In this document: piece after piece, positions 1 through 11,659 of the stretch
How the letters are laid out: each line of letters begins with the position of its first letter
Numbering within the stretch: position 1 is the first letter of the stretch
Assembly (NCBI GenBank): GCA_007922305.1
Contig: ML677341.1
Span: forward strand, 67,824,663-67,888,662
From: Dermatemys mawii
Lineage: Eukaryota; Chordata; Testudines; Dermatemydidae
Reading direction: 5' to 3'
DNA length: 64,000 bases
Notes under the pieces: model-generated
What the model saw: only the letters and a program-made list of their open reading frames with translations
What the model was told of the DNA's origin: nothing
The model's database searches: none
Translations under genes and position numbers: made by a program

Positions 1-220
1 GCAGCTATTTAAAGAGCCTGGGGCTGGGCCGCTGCTACCACTCCGGGCCCTTTAAACTGCTGCTGGAGCCCCCGGCAGGGGGCGTTGGGTTGGGCTGAGG
101 AGGGGAGTGAGGGAGAGGCTCCTTACCAGTATGGGGGCTGGGCTGGGGCTGGCTCTGACCCCCAACCCTGCCCCTTTCACCTGAGGCCCCGCAGAGCTGG
201 CCCCAGCCCAGTCCCTGTAC
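1..220. repeat. GC-rich repeat-like segment at left edge
   Basis: GC-rich sequence with the inverted motif pair CTATTTAAAGAGCC / GGGCCCTTTAAA near its start. This type of sequence recurs in turtle GC-rich non-autonomous elements as I remember them. Its boundaries are not visible and no coding exon is supported, although several ORFs run through it by composition alone. Confidence 0.35.
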
Positions 221-2335
221 CGGTAAGATGCTTCAGCTACTTTCACCCCTGCTGGCTCCTGATCCTCCATATCTTTCTCCCCAACAGGCCTTTTCCAACC
301 ACTGCTTCTCATCCCTCCCACTGCAATCCTCATCCAGCCCCTTGCCTCTCTCCTTCAATCCCCTTGAATCTACTGGCCCGGCCTGCTGCACCCTTCCCTG
401 GCAGCTTCCTTCAGCCACAGCTTCTTTCTGCTGGGTCCTCCTGTTTACCCTGTCAATTCCCATCCAGTTACTGCCAGCCCCTGCAGGCTCTCTTATTTGT
501 TCTTTTTCGCTCTCATCCATCATGCTCCCCACTTTCTAGTCTTCCTGTCATCCAACCATCTACTCAGATTTTCTCCTCACTTCCAGCTTGACACTCTCCC
601 TGCCTTCGTGCTGGATTCCCACCTAGCGTCCTATGCACTTTATAGTATTCCCAACTCCAGGCGTTTAAAAACAAAAAATGAAATTTGCTTAAAAATTGAG
701 ATAAAAAAACCCTGCATGTTAGGGTCTTATTTGCCTTCTGGTTTTTCAGCTGTTAGGCTTTATGTTTTTCAGCTTTTCTGCACAATCATGAAGTCTAGAA
801 ACTCATGTTGAGTCTCATGTAGTCACATGACTTCAGATGACTGCAGGGGGGGGATAAGAAAAACAGTAGATATTGTGATAGTTGCAACACTGCGCTTGGC
901 CACCTTGGAGCTGCTCTTGCTTTTTGTTATGAAAATCAGGTCACCCTGCCCATGATAGTGACAAATCAGCAGTGTGTGAGTATGAATTAGAAGTCTGCTC
1001 GGGCCTTATTTTAAAACCTGACCCAAATTCGAGCTGAGCACAGCTGACCAAAATCCAGTGCAAGAATGTTGAACTGTTTTCAGAACTGACCTGACCCAAA
1101 CCTGACACTTCCTCCTGAAATTGCATGAGTGCTGGTGCTTCCTCCTTGGGGCTTGGACTGGTGGGGACTTTCCCTAGGCCTGCGATCTGTCTCTGGCTGC
1201 CTCCTGCCTGCTGTCATTGCCTCACTGCCTGCGCTGTATGTGCTGCAGAGTGCAAGGTACTGCAATTTGCCACACTCACTGCACAGCGCACACAGAGCAC
1301 AACTGGCTGACAGATTGGGGGCACACAGTCACTGCCATACAGCCACACTGGCAGGAGGAGATGATTAGAGATGACAATGACCCAATCCTGAGAGGGTTCG
1401 GTTGTTTTCACACCTGAACCCAACACTTCTAGTCAGGTTCTTTCAGGGTCGGGTTGTGAGGCTCTAGTGTGAATAATCTGAACACCTACACATGTCCATA
1501 TTTGTGTCCATGTGTATCTGTCCATGTTTGTTTACACACATACTTTGATGCACCTGGATGTAAGCATATCATATAGTTGTGCATATGTTCATATGTACTT
1601 GTGCACCTTTATGCATGTGTAGGTGCACATACGTGTACGGATGCACACTCTAATTTTTTATAGTGTACTATGTATGCAGCAGCCAGGAAAAATATCCAAT
1701 TCATACTGAGTGCATTTGTGTGTTCCTGTCTCTTTATATAATATATATTTGCATGGTGACCATCACTATAATATCTAGGTTCCATGATATACACTTTTTT
1801 TTTCCTTCATGGGAAACAGCTAGTTCTGAAAAATATCACCTGAACAGAGTTCTTACTCCTGATTCTCAGCACTGTAGTATGGGGGAAAGTGGAACTTCCC
1901 AAGGTGTCAGCATTTTTCATCCCTATGGACAGTGGTGGTGGATTGTGTCATGAACAGACTTCCTATCATCCAGCTCTAAGTCTTGGAACTTTTTTGTTAA
2001 CTGAAGCAACAATGTTCTCCAGAGCAGCTGAACCTTTCCATCTGGCACTCTGACTTTGCAACCCAGCTGTGATTGGCTTTGGGTGTCCTTTTCTGATGTA
2101 GACCTTCCCAATTTCTGATCAGCTAAGGTTCTTTTGTTTTTATTTTTTGTTATTAATTGATACATTTGTTTTTCTATAATTCTTTCATCCAGGATGACTG
2201 TTAAGCCCAGGCGTACCATCAGGGTGCACCAGTTTCCAAGGGGTTGGGGACGTTCCTGTATATAACCAAGCTTTTATTTTGGCGTCTAGGTGCTTTGGCA
2301 CCTTCACTTGGTGTTTTGGATTTTTCTCTTGCAAA
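221..2335. other. Non-coding stretch, no gene seen
   Basis: C/T-rich sequence (221-640), then an area around 990-1470 in which ACCTGACCC- and GGGTCGGGTT-like words occur in opposite orientations, suggesting an old inverted-repeat element of unknown family. Around 1490-1650 the sequence is low-complexity and rich in TGTG/CATATG words. No splice-flanked open segment with CFAP54-like coding was found, so the preceding exon is either farther left or unrecognised. Confidence 0.4.
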
Positions 2336-2336
2336 T

Positions 2337-2640
2337 TTAATAGATTCCAAGGCCAGAATGGACCATTGTGATCATCTAGTCTGACCTCCTGTAGCAGGCC
2401 CTAGAACTTCCCCAAAATAATTCCTAGAGCATATCTTCTAGAAATACATCCGATCATGTTTTAAGAATTGTCAGTGATGGAGAATCCACCATGATCCTTA
2501 GTAAATTGTTCCAATGGTTCATTACTCTCACAGTTAAAAAATTGCACCTTATTTCCAGTCTGACTTTGTCTAGCTTCAATTTCCAGCCATCAGATCATGT
2601 TATACCTTTGGTATCTCTGTTTGTAGAGCGTCATCATCTT
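2337..2640 (-). mobile_element. CR1 LINE 3' end, antisense fragment
   Basis: The segment starts with the same words as two other antisense copies here (ATAGATTCCAAGGCCAGAA, then GATCATCTAGTC and CCTAGAACTTCCCCAAA). It runs through the same order of words as the copy at 42665-43734, so it is the 3' untranslated end of a CR1-family LINE read backwards, 5'-truncated. No RT coding remains. Confidence 0.75.
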
Positions 2641-3064
2641 TCACTTTGGTGCTTTGATATTTTTTAAGCCTTCATTTGTTGCCTCAGAGATTCATTCTTT
2701 CTTCCCTTTGGCTATTCTTTATTCTTTTTTAAAATGTCAGTCTCCACCCAAAATCCTCAGAGGAGGGAAGACCACTCTGCAACTTAAAACATTGTGCCAC
2801 AGAAAAATGTGTATAATAATGAACACATTTATTATATCCTTTGATTGGGAGTTGGGTATACTGAATCTGATCAGTCTGCTAAAATCAGGGGACTGACTGG
2901 AAGGTTACAAAGGTGGCTTTATGGGTTCCAAATGTCATTTGACCAACAGAGAAGGTGGCTTGCACTGCAGCCCACTCCTGCAGTCCTCATAAGGTCCTTG
3001 GAACTTGGAGACTTCCATTTGTCTCATATTAGGGAGCACAAGACCCAGGAGTAAGAATCCTGTG

Positions 3065-3355
3065 AAAAGGAGTCCTGTGGCACCTTAAAGTATTACTAAA
3101 TACTAATACTAAATATAAACTAAAGGTTCACCTCCAGTTCAGCTGCTAGAGGAACACCTCACCCTTCCTGATTAGAGATAACAGCTGGTTCAGCCTCATT
3201 GGACCTACCCTGTTATCTTTAACCTGGTTCTTGCTTACCTATTTATACCTGCCCCTGGATACTTCCACTGCATGCATCCAACAAAGTGGGTATTAGCCCA
3301 CGAAAGCTTATGCTCTAATACTTTAGTTAGTCTTTAAGGTGCCACAGGACTCTTT
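3065..3355. mobile_element. Fold-back repeat with inverted ends
   Basis: Left end 3065-3090 (GGAGTCCTGTGGCACCTTAA) and right end 3332-3355 (TTAAGGTGCCACAGGACTC) are inverted copies differing by about one base. Near the right arm lies CCCACGAAAGCTTATGCTC, a word I remember from an abundant reptilian fold-back element. The body has no coding. The transposase family is not determinable from this copy. Confidence 0.65.
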
Positions 3356-4956
3356 GTCACTTCTGCAATTCCAGACTAACATGGCTACCCCTCTGATTCC
3401 TGTGAAAAGGATGTCTTCAAAGTGTAGCTCCTCTGTCTCCTCTCTTCTTCCTTGTTTATAAGTTGTAACTTATAAGTAGCTCTGTTATGATTGCTGAGAC
3501 TGCTCTGCAGGTGATTTGGTAGGGGATTACCTGCAAAAACAGATGTTTGGCATTGTGAAGATTTGTTACTCAATTTTTAATGGAGTCCTCCTCTGAAAAC
3601 CCCCTGTTCTTGTTAGCATGAACCTGGTTTCCAACCAGCTATCGTCCCCATTTGAATGTGGCTTTTTCAATTAAATACAAAGAGAAAGCTAGTTTGAGAC
3701 AACAAGGTCATATGCATTTAGAATTTTAAAGTATTAGGACCCCTTTATTCAAATTACAGCCAGTATAGGAGTCAGAGCAGTGGCATGAAGAAGCCAGTCC
3801 ACTCTACTTAGCAGGCAAGGTGCCCTTGAGGATCAATTACATTTTACTGGAGACCTGTTAGATTAACCAGAGACAGAGTTTTCTATGCTAAATCATCCTT
3901 GATGAAAGCATTATAGATAATTGTGGTCTGGTCTGTGACTGAAACATAAGAGAGTAGTAAACTGGCCCAGCACAAGTTGACATTTCTGGCCACTGGAGAT
4001 ATCTGCTATTGCCTGAAGTATGTCTACACAGCAATTAAACACCCAGGTCCGGCCCATGTCAGCTGACTCAGGCTATGGGGCTGTTTAACTGCAGTGTAGA
4101 TGTTCAGGCTCAGGCTCCTGAATGTGTGCACCACAGTTAAACACCCTGCAGCCTGAGTTCCACAAGCCCAAGTCAGCTGACATGGGCCAGCTGTGAGTGT
4201 TTAACTGCAGTCTAGACATGCCCTTAGAATATTTCTTTAGTTAGACAGTTTATCATTTGCTTTTTCTCTGCCACCTCCAGCACATATGTCTTTATCTATT
4301 CCAACTATTATAATTTTCTTGTACATTTCATGCCAGCGGCTGTCTAGTTAGTTCTCTTCTTATTCCTGTGATACGTGCCATAGTATGAAAAATATCTGTT
4401 TTTATTTCAGGATCCAGTAATTCCTTAGTTCACAGCTTCCTGACATGCTTTATTACTTTTAACATTTTTCTTTTCTGTCCTTTTCATTCATTCGTTCTAA
4501 TCTAATGATTTTTTCACATTGTAATCCATTGAGTTTATTTAAAATAACAAATATTTTTTAAGACTGAACATGTCTCAACATCCAGTGATTTTCAACATTT
4601 TTCGTACTAGCTAGAAAGTGGGACACATTTTACACCTCTTATGACCCTGTTGGAATATTTCAAAGGAATTCATATGTTAGAACATTTTGATAAGTACTTA
4701 TGTAGGAGGTAGTTCATCCTAATGTAAATCAATTGTGATAAAAGCTTGAAACTTGATGATTGACTTGTTTGCTCAAATCAATATTAATAGTCACTTGGTT
4801 TTTAAATTGATAGTGATCATATTGTTTCAGGTGCATTTGGAAGAAAGAGTTCTTTAATGGCTAACAAAACTGGAATTTTTATTATTCATTTACTTCATGT
4901 GGCAGGTCTGTTGCCAGCTTTTAATGTGTAACTTTTGTCTCCTGCTGTTGGTTTAG
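3356..4956. other. Upstream intron or 5' flank sequence
   Basis: Mostly A/T-rich unique-looking sequence apart from the palindromic element at 4019-4220. It ends with a pyrimidine-rich tract and TAG acceptor at 4951-4956. No additional exon could be identified. Confidence 0.4.
4019..4220. mobile_element. Palindromic MITE
   Basis: The two ~60-bp ends are inverted copies: left arm TGTCTACACAGCAATTAAAC and right arm TTTAACTGCAGTCTAGACA. Both carry CCCATGTCAGCTGACT (left, 4053-4068) or its complement (right). Only about 80 bp separates the arms. The outer TGTCTACAC word recurs in the elements near 22302, 33301 and 62482, so these are probably related non-autonomous DNA transposons. Confidence 0.7.
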
Positions 4957-5062
4957 AGCAAACACTTTGTTTAATATTTGGATCAAGTATAAGCCTCGAC
5001 TGCCAGATTGGTATTACAATGAAAAACTTCTGAAAGTTGGTGACTTCCTTATTCAGATCAAA
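4957..5062 (+). CDS. CFAP54: CFAP54 exon 1 of window
   Basis: Acceptor GTTTAG|A at 4956 after a T-rich tract and donor AAA|GTAAGT at 5062. The exon opens with one base completing a split codon and ends on a codon boundary. It encodes about 35 residues including FNIWIKYKPRLP and YYNEKLLKVGDFL, continuing directly into EYKLALLQCYGRYLQQF of the next exon. The exact acceptor could be 2 bp later. The upstream partner exon was not found. Confidence 0.8.
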
Positions 5063-5157
5063 GTAAGTCATATTAGATATAGAAGATTCTACTCCCATCT
5101 GTTTGTTTCATTGTGTGTTTCTGTGTTGGGGTGACATTTAATTATACAGTATTTTAC

Positions 5158-5326
5158 TGGGGGGAGGGATAGCTCAGTGGTTTGAATATTGGCCTGCTAA
5201 ACCCAGCATTATGGGTTCAATCCTACAGGGGGCTATTTAGGAATCTGGGGCAGAAATCTCTGAGATTGTAGCCTGCATTGTGCAGGAGATCAGACTAGAT
5301 GATCATAATTGTCCATTCTGACCTTA
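5158..5326 (+). mobile_element. tRNA-derived SINE, Cry I-like
   Basis: The head GGGATAGCTCAGTGGTTTGA resembles a pol III A box, and GGGTTCAATCC about 45 bp later resembles a B box. The tail GATCAGACTAGATGATCATA is CR1/LINE-like. This composition matches the Cry I SINE of hidden-necked turtles. It is a SINE, not a tRNA gene: there is no complete cloverleaf and the tail is LINE-derived. Confidence 0.8.
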
Positions 5327-5329
5327 AAA

Positions 5330-5506
5330 AATAATAGAATCTCAGAGTTAGAAGGGACTTCAGGAGATCATCTAGTCCAACTTCTTGCTTAAAGCAGGAC
5401 CAATCCCATTTTTGCCCCATATCCCTAAATGGCCCCCTCAAGGATTGAACTCACAACCCTAGGTTTAGCACACCAATGCTCAAACCACTGAGCTATCCCT
5501 CCCCCT
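5330..5506 (-). mobile_element. tRNA-derived SINE, Cry I-like, antisense
   Basis: The right end GAGCTATCCCTCCCCC with GGATTGAACTCACAACC is the reverse complement of the SINE head just upstream. The left end GATCATCTAGTCCAACTTC is its LINE-like tail. The two SINEs sit tail to tail, heads outward, only a few bases apart. Confidence 0.8.
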
Positions 5507-5644
5507 ATGAGAAGCTATTTTGAATGTGAAATAAATTAATAAGAACAACTCTAATTGCAGTTGTATTGTGGTCATAGCTTATTACACTGCGCATAATTGT
5601 TTCACTGTCATAATTGTTTCTTGTGTTTACCTGTTGTCTCTCAT

Positions 5645-5775
5645 ATTATGTTTAAGACTAAAAACTCTTTGAGGCAGGGCCCATCTTTTCATTATGTGTG
5701 TATAATGATAGCACAGTGGGGCTGCAGTCTCTGATTGGGGCCTCCAGGCACTCTTGCAATCTAAACTGATAATAG
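5645..5775 (+). mobile_element. L2-like LINE 3' end fragment
   Basis: Contains AACTCTTTGAGGCAGGGCCC and, 3' of it, a GCACAGTGGGGC-like word followed by a GGCCTCCAGGCACT segment. These are the conserved blocks of L2-type LINE 3' ends in amniotes. A second copy lies at 9660-9800. Short and old; family assignment is from memory. Confidence 0.5.
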
Positions 5776-5949
5776 TAAAAATAATGGACCTGTGATGGTG
5801 AGTACATGTCTTTTCATGCCTGCTGAATGGGACCTCAAACCTTACCACATCCTCCCCTATGGGTGTCCTTAAGAGGAGACCCTGCCAACCCAGTTTATTG
5901 CCTGGGATTTTGAGGGTTAATTCCCAGCCAATATTCAGAGACAGTTCAA

Positions 5950-6660
5950 GAACATACTACTTACTCCTGGAGGAATTCTGCACCACTGTGTGCATGCATA
6001 ATTAATGTTCTGCGCATAATCTGTTCCCACAGAAAATAACTTCCTCCAATAAGTTGCTGCAATTCCACCTTTTGCCCACCAGGGCCACCAGGGCACTAAA
6101 ACAGAGCAGCTGGTCCAGGTGGGAGCAGCCCCAGCTGCCAATAGGGAAGGGAAGAGATTGCCTGTCTGGCAGTTCTGTGCCTGTGGGGCCAGGTCAGGAA
6201 ACAGATGATATGCGGGGGGACAGATAGTGTGGGGCTGGGGGTGTCACAGACTGGGGTTCCTAAGGGCTATTGGAGAAGGACAGATCGGGGCAAGGGCTGA
6301 ATGGGAGTGAGGATGCTGGGCCACGTGGAGATGGGGGAGCGGGTTGGTGGTGGTACAGGGTCATATGTGGGAAGAGGAATGGCTGAGGGGGCTCAGAGAC
6401 ACATGGGGATGGGAGGGGGGTGCAGGGCCATATAGATGAAGAGGTGGCTGAATGGGCATAGAAACACATGGACACAAGTGGGAGGGATGCTGGGGCACAT
6501 GAGAATGGGGATTGGGGACTGGCAGAGGGGTACAGGGACATATGGGGACAGGGAGGGGATACAGGGGCACATGGTGGGTGGCTGAGTGGTGTGGAGGGAC
6601 ACATGGGGATACAGGGACACCTGAGGACCGGGGCAGAGGTGTCTGACTGAATGGGAGAGG
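5950..6660. repeat. Repeat with purine-rich minisatellite
   Basis: The left part has TACTCCTGGAGGAATTCTG, a word common in a turtle repeat as I remember it. From about 6300 to 6620 the sequence is an imperfect tandem array of ~35-45 bp built on CACATGGGGATGGG / ACAGGGNCATATGGG. ORFs through the array on both strands are compositional. Confidence 0.6.
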
Positions 6661-7270
6661 CTAGGGGTCAGTCAGGGTCTGCATAGGGAAGGCTCCCTAA
6701 CAGTCCTTCTATGCTCCCCTGCCAAAATCTGGTCCAGATTTCTCCCATGCACACCTAACAACCCTCCAGGTTCACTCCCAGGCTGCTTTCCTCTCCCTCA
6801 TCTCCATTATCTCACAAGCTCCCTGCATGCCATTCCCTCTCTTCAGGGACTCCCTGCAACTTCCCCAGTCTCCCCCTGACAGGGGTTCTGTGTATTCTGT
6901 TCCCCACTCCTCCTATAACAGAGTCCCCTATTCCAGCAGCTCTGTGTGCACCCCTCTTTTTACATCCCCTCCATTCTTCTCTTAGCCCCATGGAAAGGGC
7001 TCAGTGTGTCCCCCATTCTGCCCTTCTTCCCAGGGCAGTGGCTATGTGTGCCTCATGCGAGATTCCTCCATTCTCTCCCTCCAGTGGTTCTACATTCCCA
7101 GTTTCTCCCTCCCACCTGTTCCAGGGTCTCTCTTTTTCTCCCCCATGGCAGAAGTTCTGTCTACACCCATTCCTCCCAATTTCCCCTCCTCCCATAGTAG
7201 GATTTCCCATTCTTCCCCCATAGTAGGGAGTCTCTGTGAACCTTCATTACTGTCCCCCCTGCCCCTCCCA
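6661..7270. other. Pyrimidine-rich intronic stretch
   Basis: C/T-rich sequence with CCCATTCT/CTCCCTCC-type words, probably the continuation of the GC-rich repeat to the left. No gene or clear element boundary seen. Confidence 0.35.
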
Positions 7271-8310
7271 GGTTGATTGCTTTAAATCAAGGCAATTTAA
7301 ATAGCTGATTTTAATCATGATTTAAATCAGCAAGAAAGGAACCTGGATTTAAATAATTCCTTTTAATTATGTTTAGCATTTATACTTCAGTTATTTTCCT
7401 CAGGAGAGGTTGATATTAGTTGATTGGTAACTATTAAAATATGTTGATTTACAACAAATTTAACCTTTGTACTAAATTTTGTGCTTTTTTTGACTAACCA
7501 AAAGGATACACTGTATCTACATAAATTTATTTAAATAATTATATAGCTTAACATACCTTTATTCAGATTCTTAATATTTACATTTTTGCTGAATTAGAAA
7601 ATGGTGAACGATACATTTCTTATATACTAGATGATGATTAATTTTTTTCTTTCAGTTTGTGTACAGCTCTGTTCAAATGGAAATTCAGTTTAAAATGCAC
7701 AAAAACAGCCTTTTAAAAATGAAATTAAACTACTTTGCATGTTCTGGGTAAATAAGAAAGTGTTTATCAAAACATGCCTTGCTTTTAAAACTAAACTGAT
7801 TTAATAAACAAAGGAAGTATTATCTGTAGTTAGTGAATTTAGCTGATTGTGTCTACTCAGTATGTCCTTCAGGATTTTAGAACTAATAGCATATCCTCTC
7901 ACATGTTGTTTTAATTCATAGTTTGGAAGAGGGAAACAAGCTTTACTGCATTTTCTGTGCCTAATTGGTTTCTTAACTTTAAATGAACTAGTCATTGAAC
8001 TGAACTAGTTGAATAAACTGAAATTAAGAAAATATTTTCTCAGCACCTTCAGAAGAGGCAACTACTGGCAAAAGCTGGTTTAGCACTTTCATAAACTCTT
8101 GTTCTAAGTGCTTAGCCAGCGACTCAAAACACTTACCTGATGGAACTTTCTTTAAAACTTGGCATCAAACATGTACAACGTAATATTTTTTGCATTTGAG
8201 TTAAATTATTTTAAGAGTATAATAAGTTTAGACTTTAACATAGGTTGAATTTTAAATAGGTTTAATTTTAAAAAGTAAAGATGTATTTAATTTAAATGTT
8301 TTAAAAAATC
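7271..8310. repeat. A/T-rich repeat rich in GATTTAAATC words
   Basis: Begins with overlapping palindromic words (AATCATGATTTAAATCA near 7313) and remains very A/T rich. I associate the GATTTAAATC cluster with an amniote interspersed repeat but cannot name it. No coding is seen. Confidence 0.35.
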
Positions 8311-8389
8311 TGATGTTTTATTAAGGATTTTGCAGAATTGGTGGTCCACTGTGCTTGCATTGCTCTGGAACAATGCCTGATTTGCCTGG

Positions 8390-8800
8390 ATACGGGAAGC
8401 TAAGTCTGTCTTTGACCCTTTAAAGGAGGCATTTATGTCAGTGCCTATTCTGTTGCACCCAGATCCTGCAAAACATTGTATAATTGAGGTGGACACACCA
8501 ATGTGGCAGATAGAGCAATACTATCACCATGCCATGGACCCCGAAATCTACTCCATCCATGTACATATTACTGCCATATCTCACTCTTACACAGCAGAAT
8601 TATGAGATGTGTGATAAAAAGCTATTCACCATTGAAGCTGCTTTTGAAGATTGGCATCACCACCTCAAGGGCATGCAATTTCAGGTCCAACAATTTACAG
8701 ATCATAAAAATTTGGAATATCTGCAGACCACAAAAAACTTGAACCAATGCCCTTTTTGCATCTCCAGGTTTAACTTTGTTTTGACATACTAGACATCGAG
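8390..8800 (+). pseudogene. Ty3/gypsy-like RT-RNase H fossil
   Basis: Conceptual reading gives blocks typical of the RT-RNase H region: PILLHPDPAK, then FTIEAAFEDWHHHL, TDHKNLEYLQTTKNLN and SRFNFVLTY. Frame changes and stops break it. The HHL-TDHKNLEYL arrangement resembles chromovirus-type (Sushi-like) gypsy elements and differs from the Gmr1-like element at 43735. No LTRs were found around it. Confidence 0.75.
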
Positions 8801-9176
8801 AGCAGCAAGCCCAATACACTCTCATAAGGGGGAATAACTAGGAAAAAGAGCTTGGGAATACTCTAGTCCTCAGACCTTGTAATTTGTCCAACAACTTAAT
8901 ACACAGAGATTCGCTCTCCCTCATTTAATCCTCATTATCTATTGACCCATTTGCAGTGGTAGTCACAGTGACTCAGAATGCTGCGAGTGACCACCATTTA
9001 ATTCCCACTTCCTGATCAAAACTGGGGTCCTTTATTTTAAGGGCTGTATCTGTGGTCACCATGGATTTAAGTACTTACATATTGTCATGATTCTCCTCTG
9101 ACTGGCTACCTTGGTGACTTTTAACATGTAGAGTAGTTTCTTGAAATTTTTGGTGGCCGAAGATGCAGCCCTTCCT

Positions 9177-9325
9177 CATAAGAATGTAACAATGGCCATG
9201 CTGGGTCAGATCAATGGTCCATCTAAGCCAGTATCCTGTCTTCTGACAGTGGCAGTTCCAGATGCTTCAGAGGGAATGAAGAGTACAGGGCAATTATCAA
9301 GTGATTTATCCACTATCATCCATCC
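9177..9325 (-). mobile_element. LINE 3' end, antisense
   Basis: ATGCTGGGTCAGATCAATGG and CAGTATCCTGTCTTCTGAC are reverse complements of the end of the LINE at 26046-28090 (GTCTGACCCAGTAGGGCTGT). It is therefore a 3' fragment of the same family in the opposite orientation. Confidence 0.75.
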
Positions 9326-9659
9326 CACGAACACCTTTTCCTTTGCCTTCCCTCCCAGTTGCTGCCAACTCCCCATACTAGACAAGCACCAATGCCTTCC
9401 CTTACCTTTATCAGATTCAGACCCTCATGCTATCGTTTTCCTCACAAGTGCATGTTCTTGATTCTTTCCATTGTCATCCACTGTGCTCCCGCCAATCAAC
9501 AAGTTCCAGTCTCTTGGAACACACCTTGATTCCAGGTGTCATCTATTCAGAAATTACATAGCATTCTTATTAACAGTTAGTCAACTGGGGTGAGACCATT
9601 GTCCAGACTGTCTCATAGTTTTCTTATGCTCCGTCTGTCTGCATGTATCTAGCTGTTGC

Positions 9660-9800
9660 CTCTTGTCTTATAGTTAGATTGAAAGGTCTTTGGGGTAGAT
9701 CTTTTTGCTATGTATCTGTACAGGCCTAGCTCAGTGAGATTCTGGACCATGACTTGAATTCCTAGGCATTACTGTGATACAAATAATAGGCATTAATATA
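9660..9800 (+). mobile_element. L2-like LINE 3' end fragment, second copy
   Basis: Shares the TCTTTGGGGTAGATC, GCCTAGCTCAGTGAGATTCT and CCTAGGCATTACTGTGATAC blocks with the fragment at 5645-5775 and ends in a short AATAAT tract. No coding. Confidence 0.5.
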
Positions 9801-10415
9801 TAATAACCTTTAAATATTAATCTTGGTGAATACCAACTACAACACAGTGTGTTGTCTTTCATTACTACTTATAAAAAGGATTACATATGCAACTTTCAAA
9901 AAATGCTATTGGTCATCAGGTGGAGTATTTATCTCATAATGCTTTCACAGCATGAATGGTAGGCCCAGTCCCTGATGAAGCCTCAACTCAAATTTCTACT
10001 AACATATAATACAGGACAATTACTACCTATTTAGGCTCCTGAGAAACTTAATTTGAAAAGTTTTGTTTTTCTTTCTTGTGCAAAGTTGGTATAATTGTCA
10101 GAATTCAGGAAAACGCTTCAGTTTTTTATAAAAAACACATTTTGAAAGGAAATACATTATTTTACTATTTAGTTTGAAGAAATCTCTGAGTTTACTGAAG
10201 AAAATTAAAAGCTCTTTAAGATTTAATAGAACTGACTGTAACTTGTACTTTTAAAATGATCTATGAGGGAAAGGGGAAAGAAAACATGAAAGATATCTGC
10301 ATTTACCATGTTTAAATTATCCTGGCCTACAATCTGCCAGATCCCACAAGTCCAGTTGGATGAGAGATCTCTAAGGAATTGTGGCTGCAGGAAGTGGTGT
10401 TGGTGATTCATAGGT

Positions 10416-10749
10416 CAGAGGTTCTGATACTTCATTGCACCACGACCCCCTTCTGACAACAAAAATTACTTCATGACCCCAGGAAGGAGGGACTGAAACC
10501 TGAGCCTGCCCGAGTCCTGTCTCCCCAGGTGGGGATCCAAAGCCTGAGGATGGGGTGGGAAGCAGCAAAGCCGTAGCTCAAGGGTTTCAGCCCCAGGCAG
10601 AAGGCCTGTAACCTGAGTCTTGTTGCCCAGGGCTGAAGTCCTTGGGCTTCGGCCCCGGGCAGTGGGGCTCAGATGTTGGCCCCAGGTCCCAAGCCAGCCC
10701 TGGTGACCCCATTAAAACGAGGTCCCAACCCACTGTTTGAGAACCACTG
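10416..10749. mobile_element. hAT-like MITE
   Basis: Left end CAGAGGTTCTGATAC and right end GTTTGAGAACCACTG form imperfect inverted repeats of the CAGTGGTTCTCAAAC type known from hAT elements. The flanking octamers TCATAGGT and TACTAGGT agree at 6 of 8 bases, consistent with an old 8-bp target duplication. Non-coding, GC-rich inside. A relative lies at 56826-57169. Confidence 0.75.
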
Positions 10750-11512
10750 TACTAGGTGGCAGTTCAACCTCTGAGTCAGTACGAAACCACTATCCCAGCA
10801 TAGTCTTAGAAGGGATCATTGTACCACCAAAGGGCTGTCTTATGGATGACACATAAAGCTTGAGTTCCTGCCTGCTTGTAGTTATTATAGACCCCATGGC
10901 CTTTTTCACAAGAGTAGGATTATTAAATGAGATGTTTTGGCAAGTTCAGGTATCTACATTTCTTCTTCAGTTTCAATGGTATCCGTTAGTTTTCATCACT
11001 TCTTGGTCTACAGCACTGTGTTGTTTTGGTGTGAACTCTGAAACGGTTTGCTTTTTTTGCCCAAGAGATGGGCACTGCAGTAGGGGATGAAATAACAGTC
11101 CTTGTGTATAGTTTATAAAGCTTTTTGTTCTGAAGTGCTTTTCTCAGTAATATCATTATAATTATCCCTCTCAAACTGTAGACATTCCAGGAAGCCCATG
11201 AGTTTGTTGTGTTATTGTGAGAACATAATATGTTAAATCCACTGTCATGTTTGTGAATAAAAAAAAACCTTACTCATCTTTGATTAGTCCAAAGATTTTA
11301 ATGCATTCTGTGAGTGACTTTATCATTATAAAGTATATTACAAAATGTTTTTCTGACTTTTCAGCATAGTTCTGGGTGAGTCAACTTCACCTCCAGTTAT
11401 TGTTCTACATTGCCATTTGTTAAATGAGTGTAAAAAAGTATAATACACATTTTATAATTGCATAGAAAAATAAAATGCAAAATCTATCAATAACATATTC
11501 TTCATATTCCAG

Positions 11513-11659
11513 GAATATAAGCTGGCACTTTTACAGTGCTATGGACGGTATCTTCAGCAGTTCAGTTCTATAAACCTTGATGAGGTAATAGCAGATGTGA
11601 ATCAGTTTAAGTCCATGTTTTTTCCAAATGGCTTTGGTGATAAAAGTGCTGCACTTACG
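11513..11659 (+). CDS. CFAP54: CFAP54 exon 2 of window
   Basis: Acceptor ATTCCAG| and donor ACG|GTAGGT; 147 bp, phase 0 to 0. Encodes 49 residues with EYKLALLQCYGRYLQQF at the start and DVNQFKSMFFPNGFGD near the end. The helical, Leu/Tyr-rich pattern fits the N-terminal repeat region of CFAP54. Confidence 0.9.

Noticed and set aside
85..591. 168-codon open frame at the left edge, possible first exon of CFAP54
   Set aside because: Pro/Ser/Leu low-complexity reading from C-rich DNA, no donor leading in phase to the exon at 4957, and the neighbouring sequence looks repetitive.
990..1470. Telomere-like or regulatory repeats (GACCCGAACCC-type words)
   Set aside because: Only a few irregular words in both orientations, no tandem array.
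5160..5235. tRNA gene
   Set aside because: A and B boxes are present but the sequence continues into a LINE-like tail and is repeated inverted next to it; it is a SINE head.
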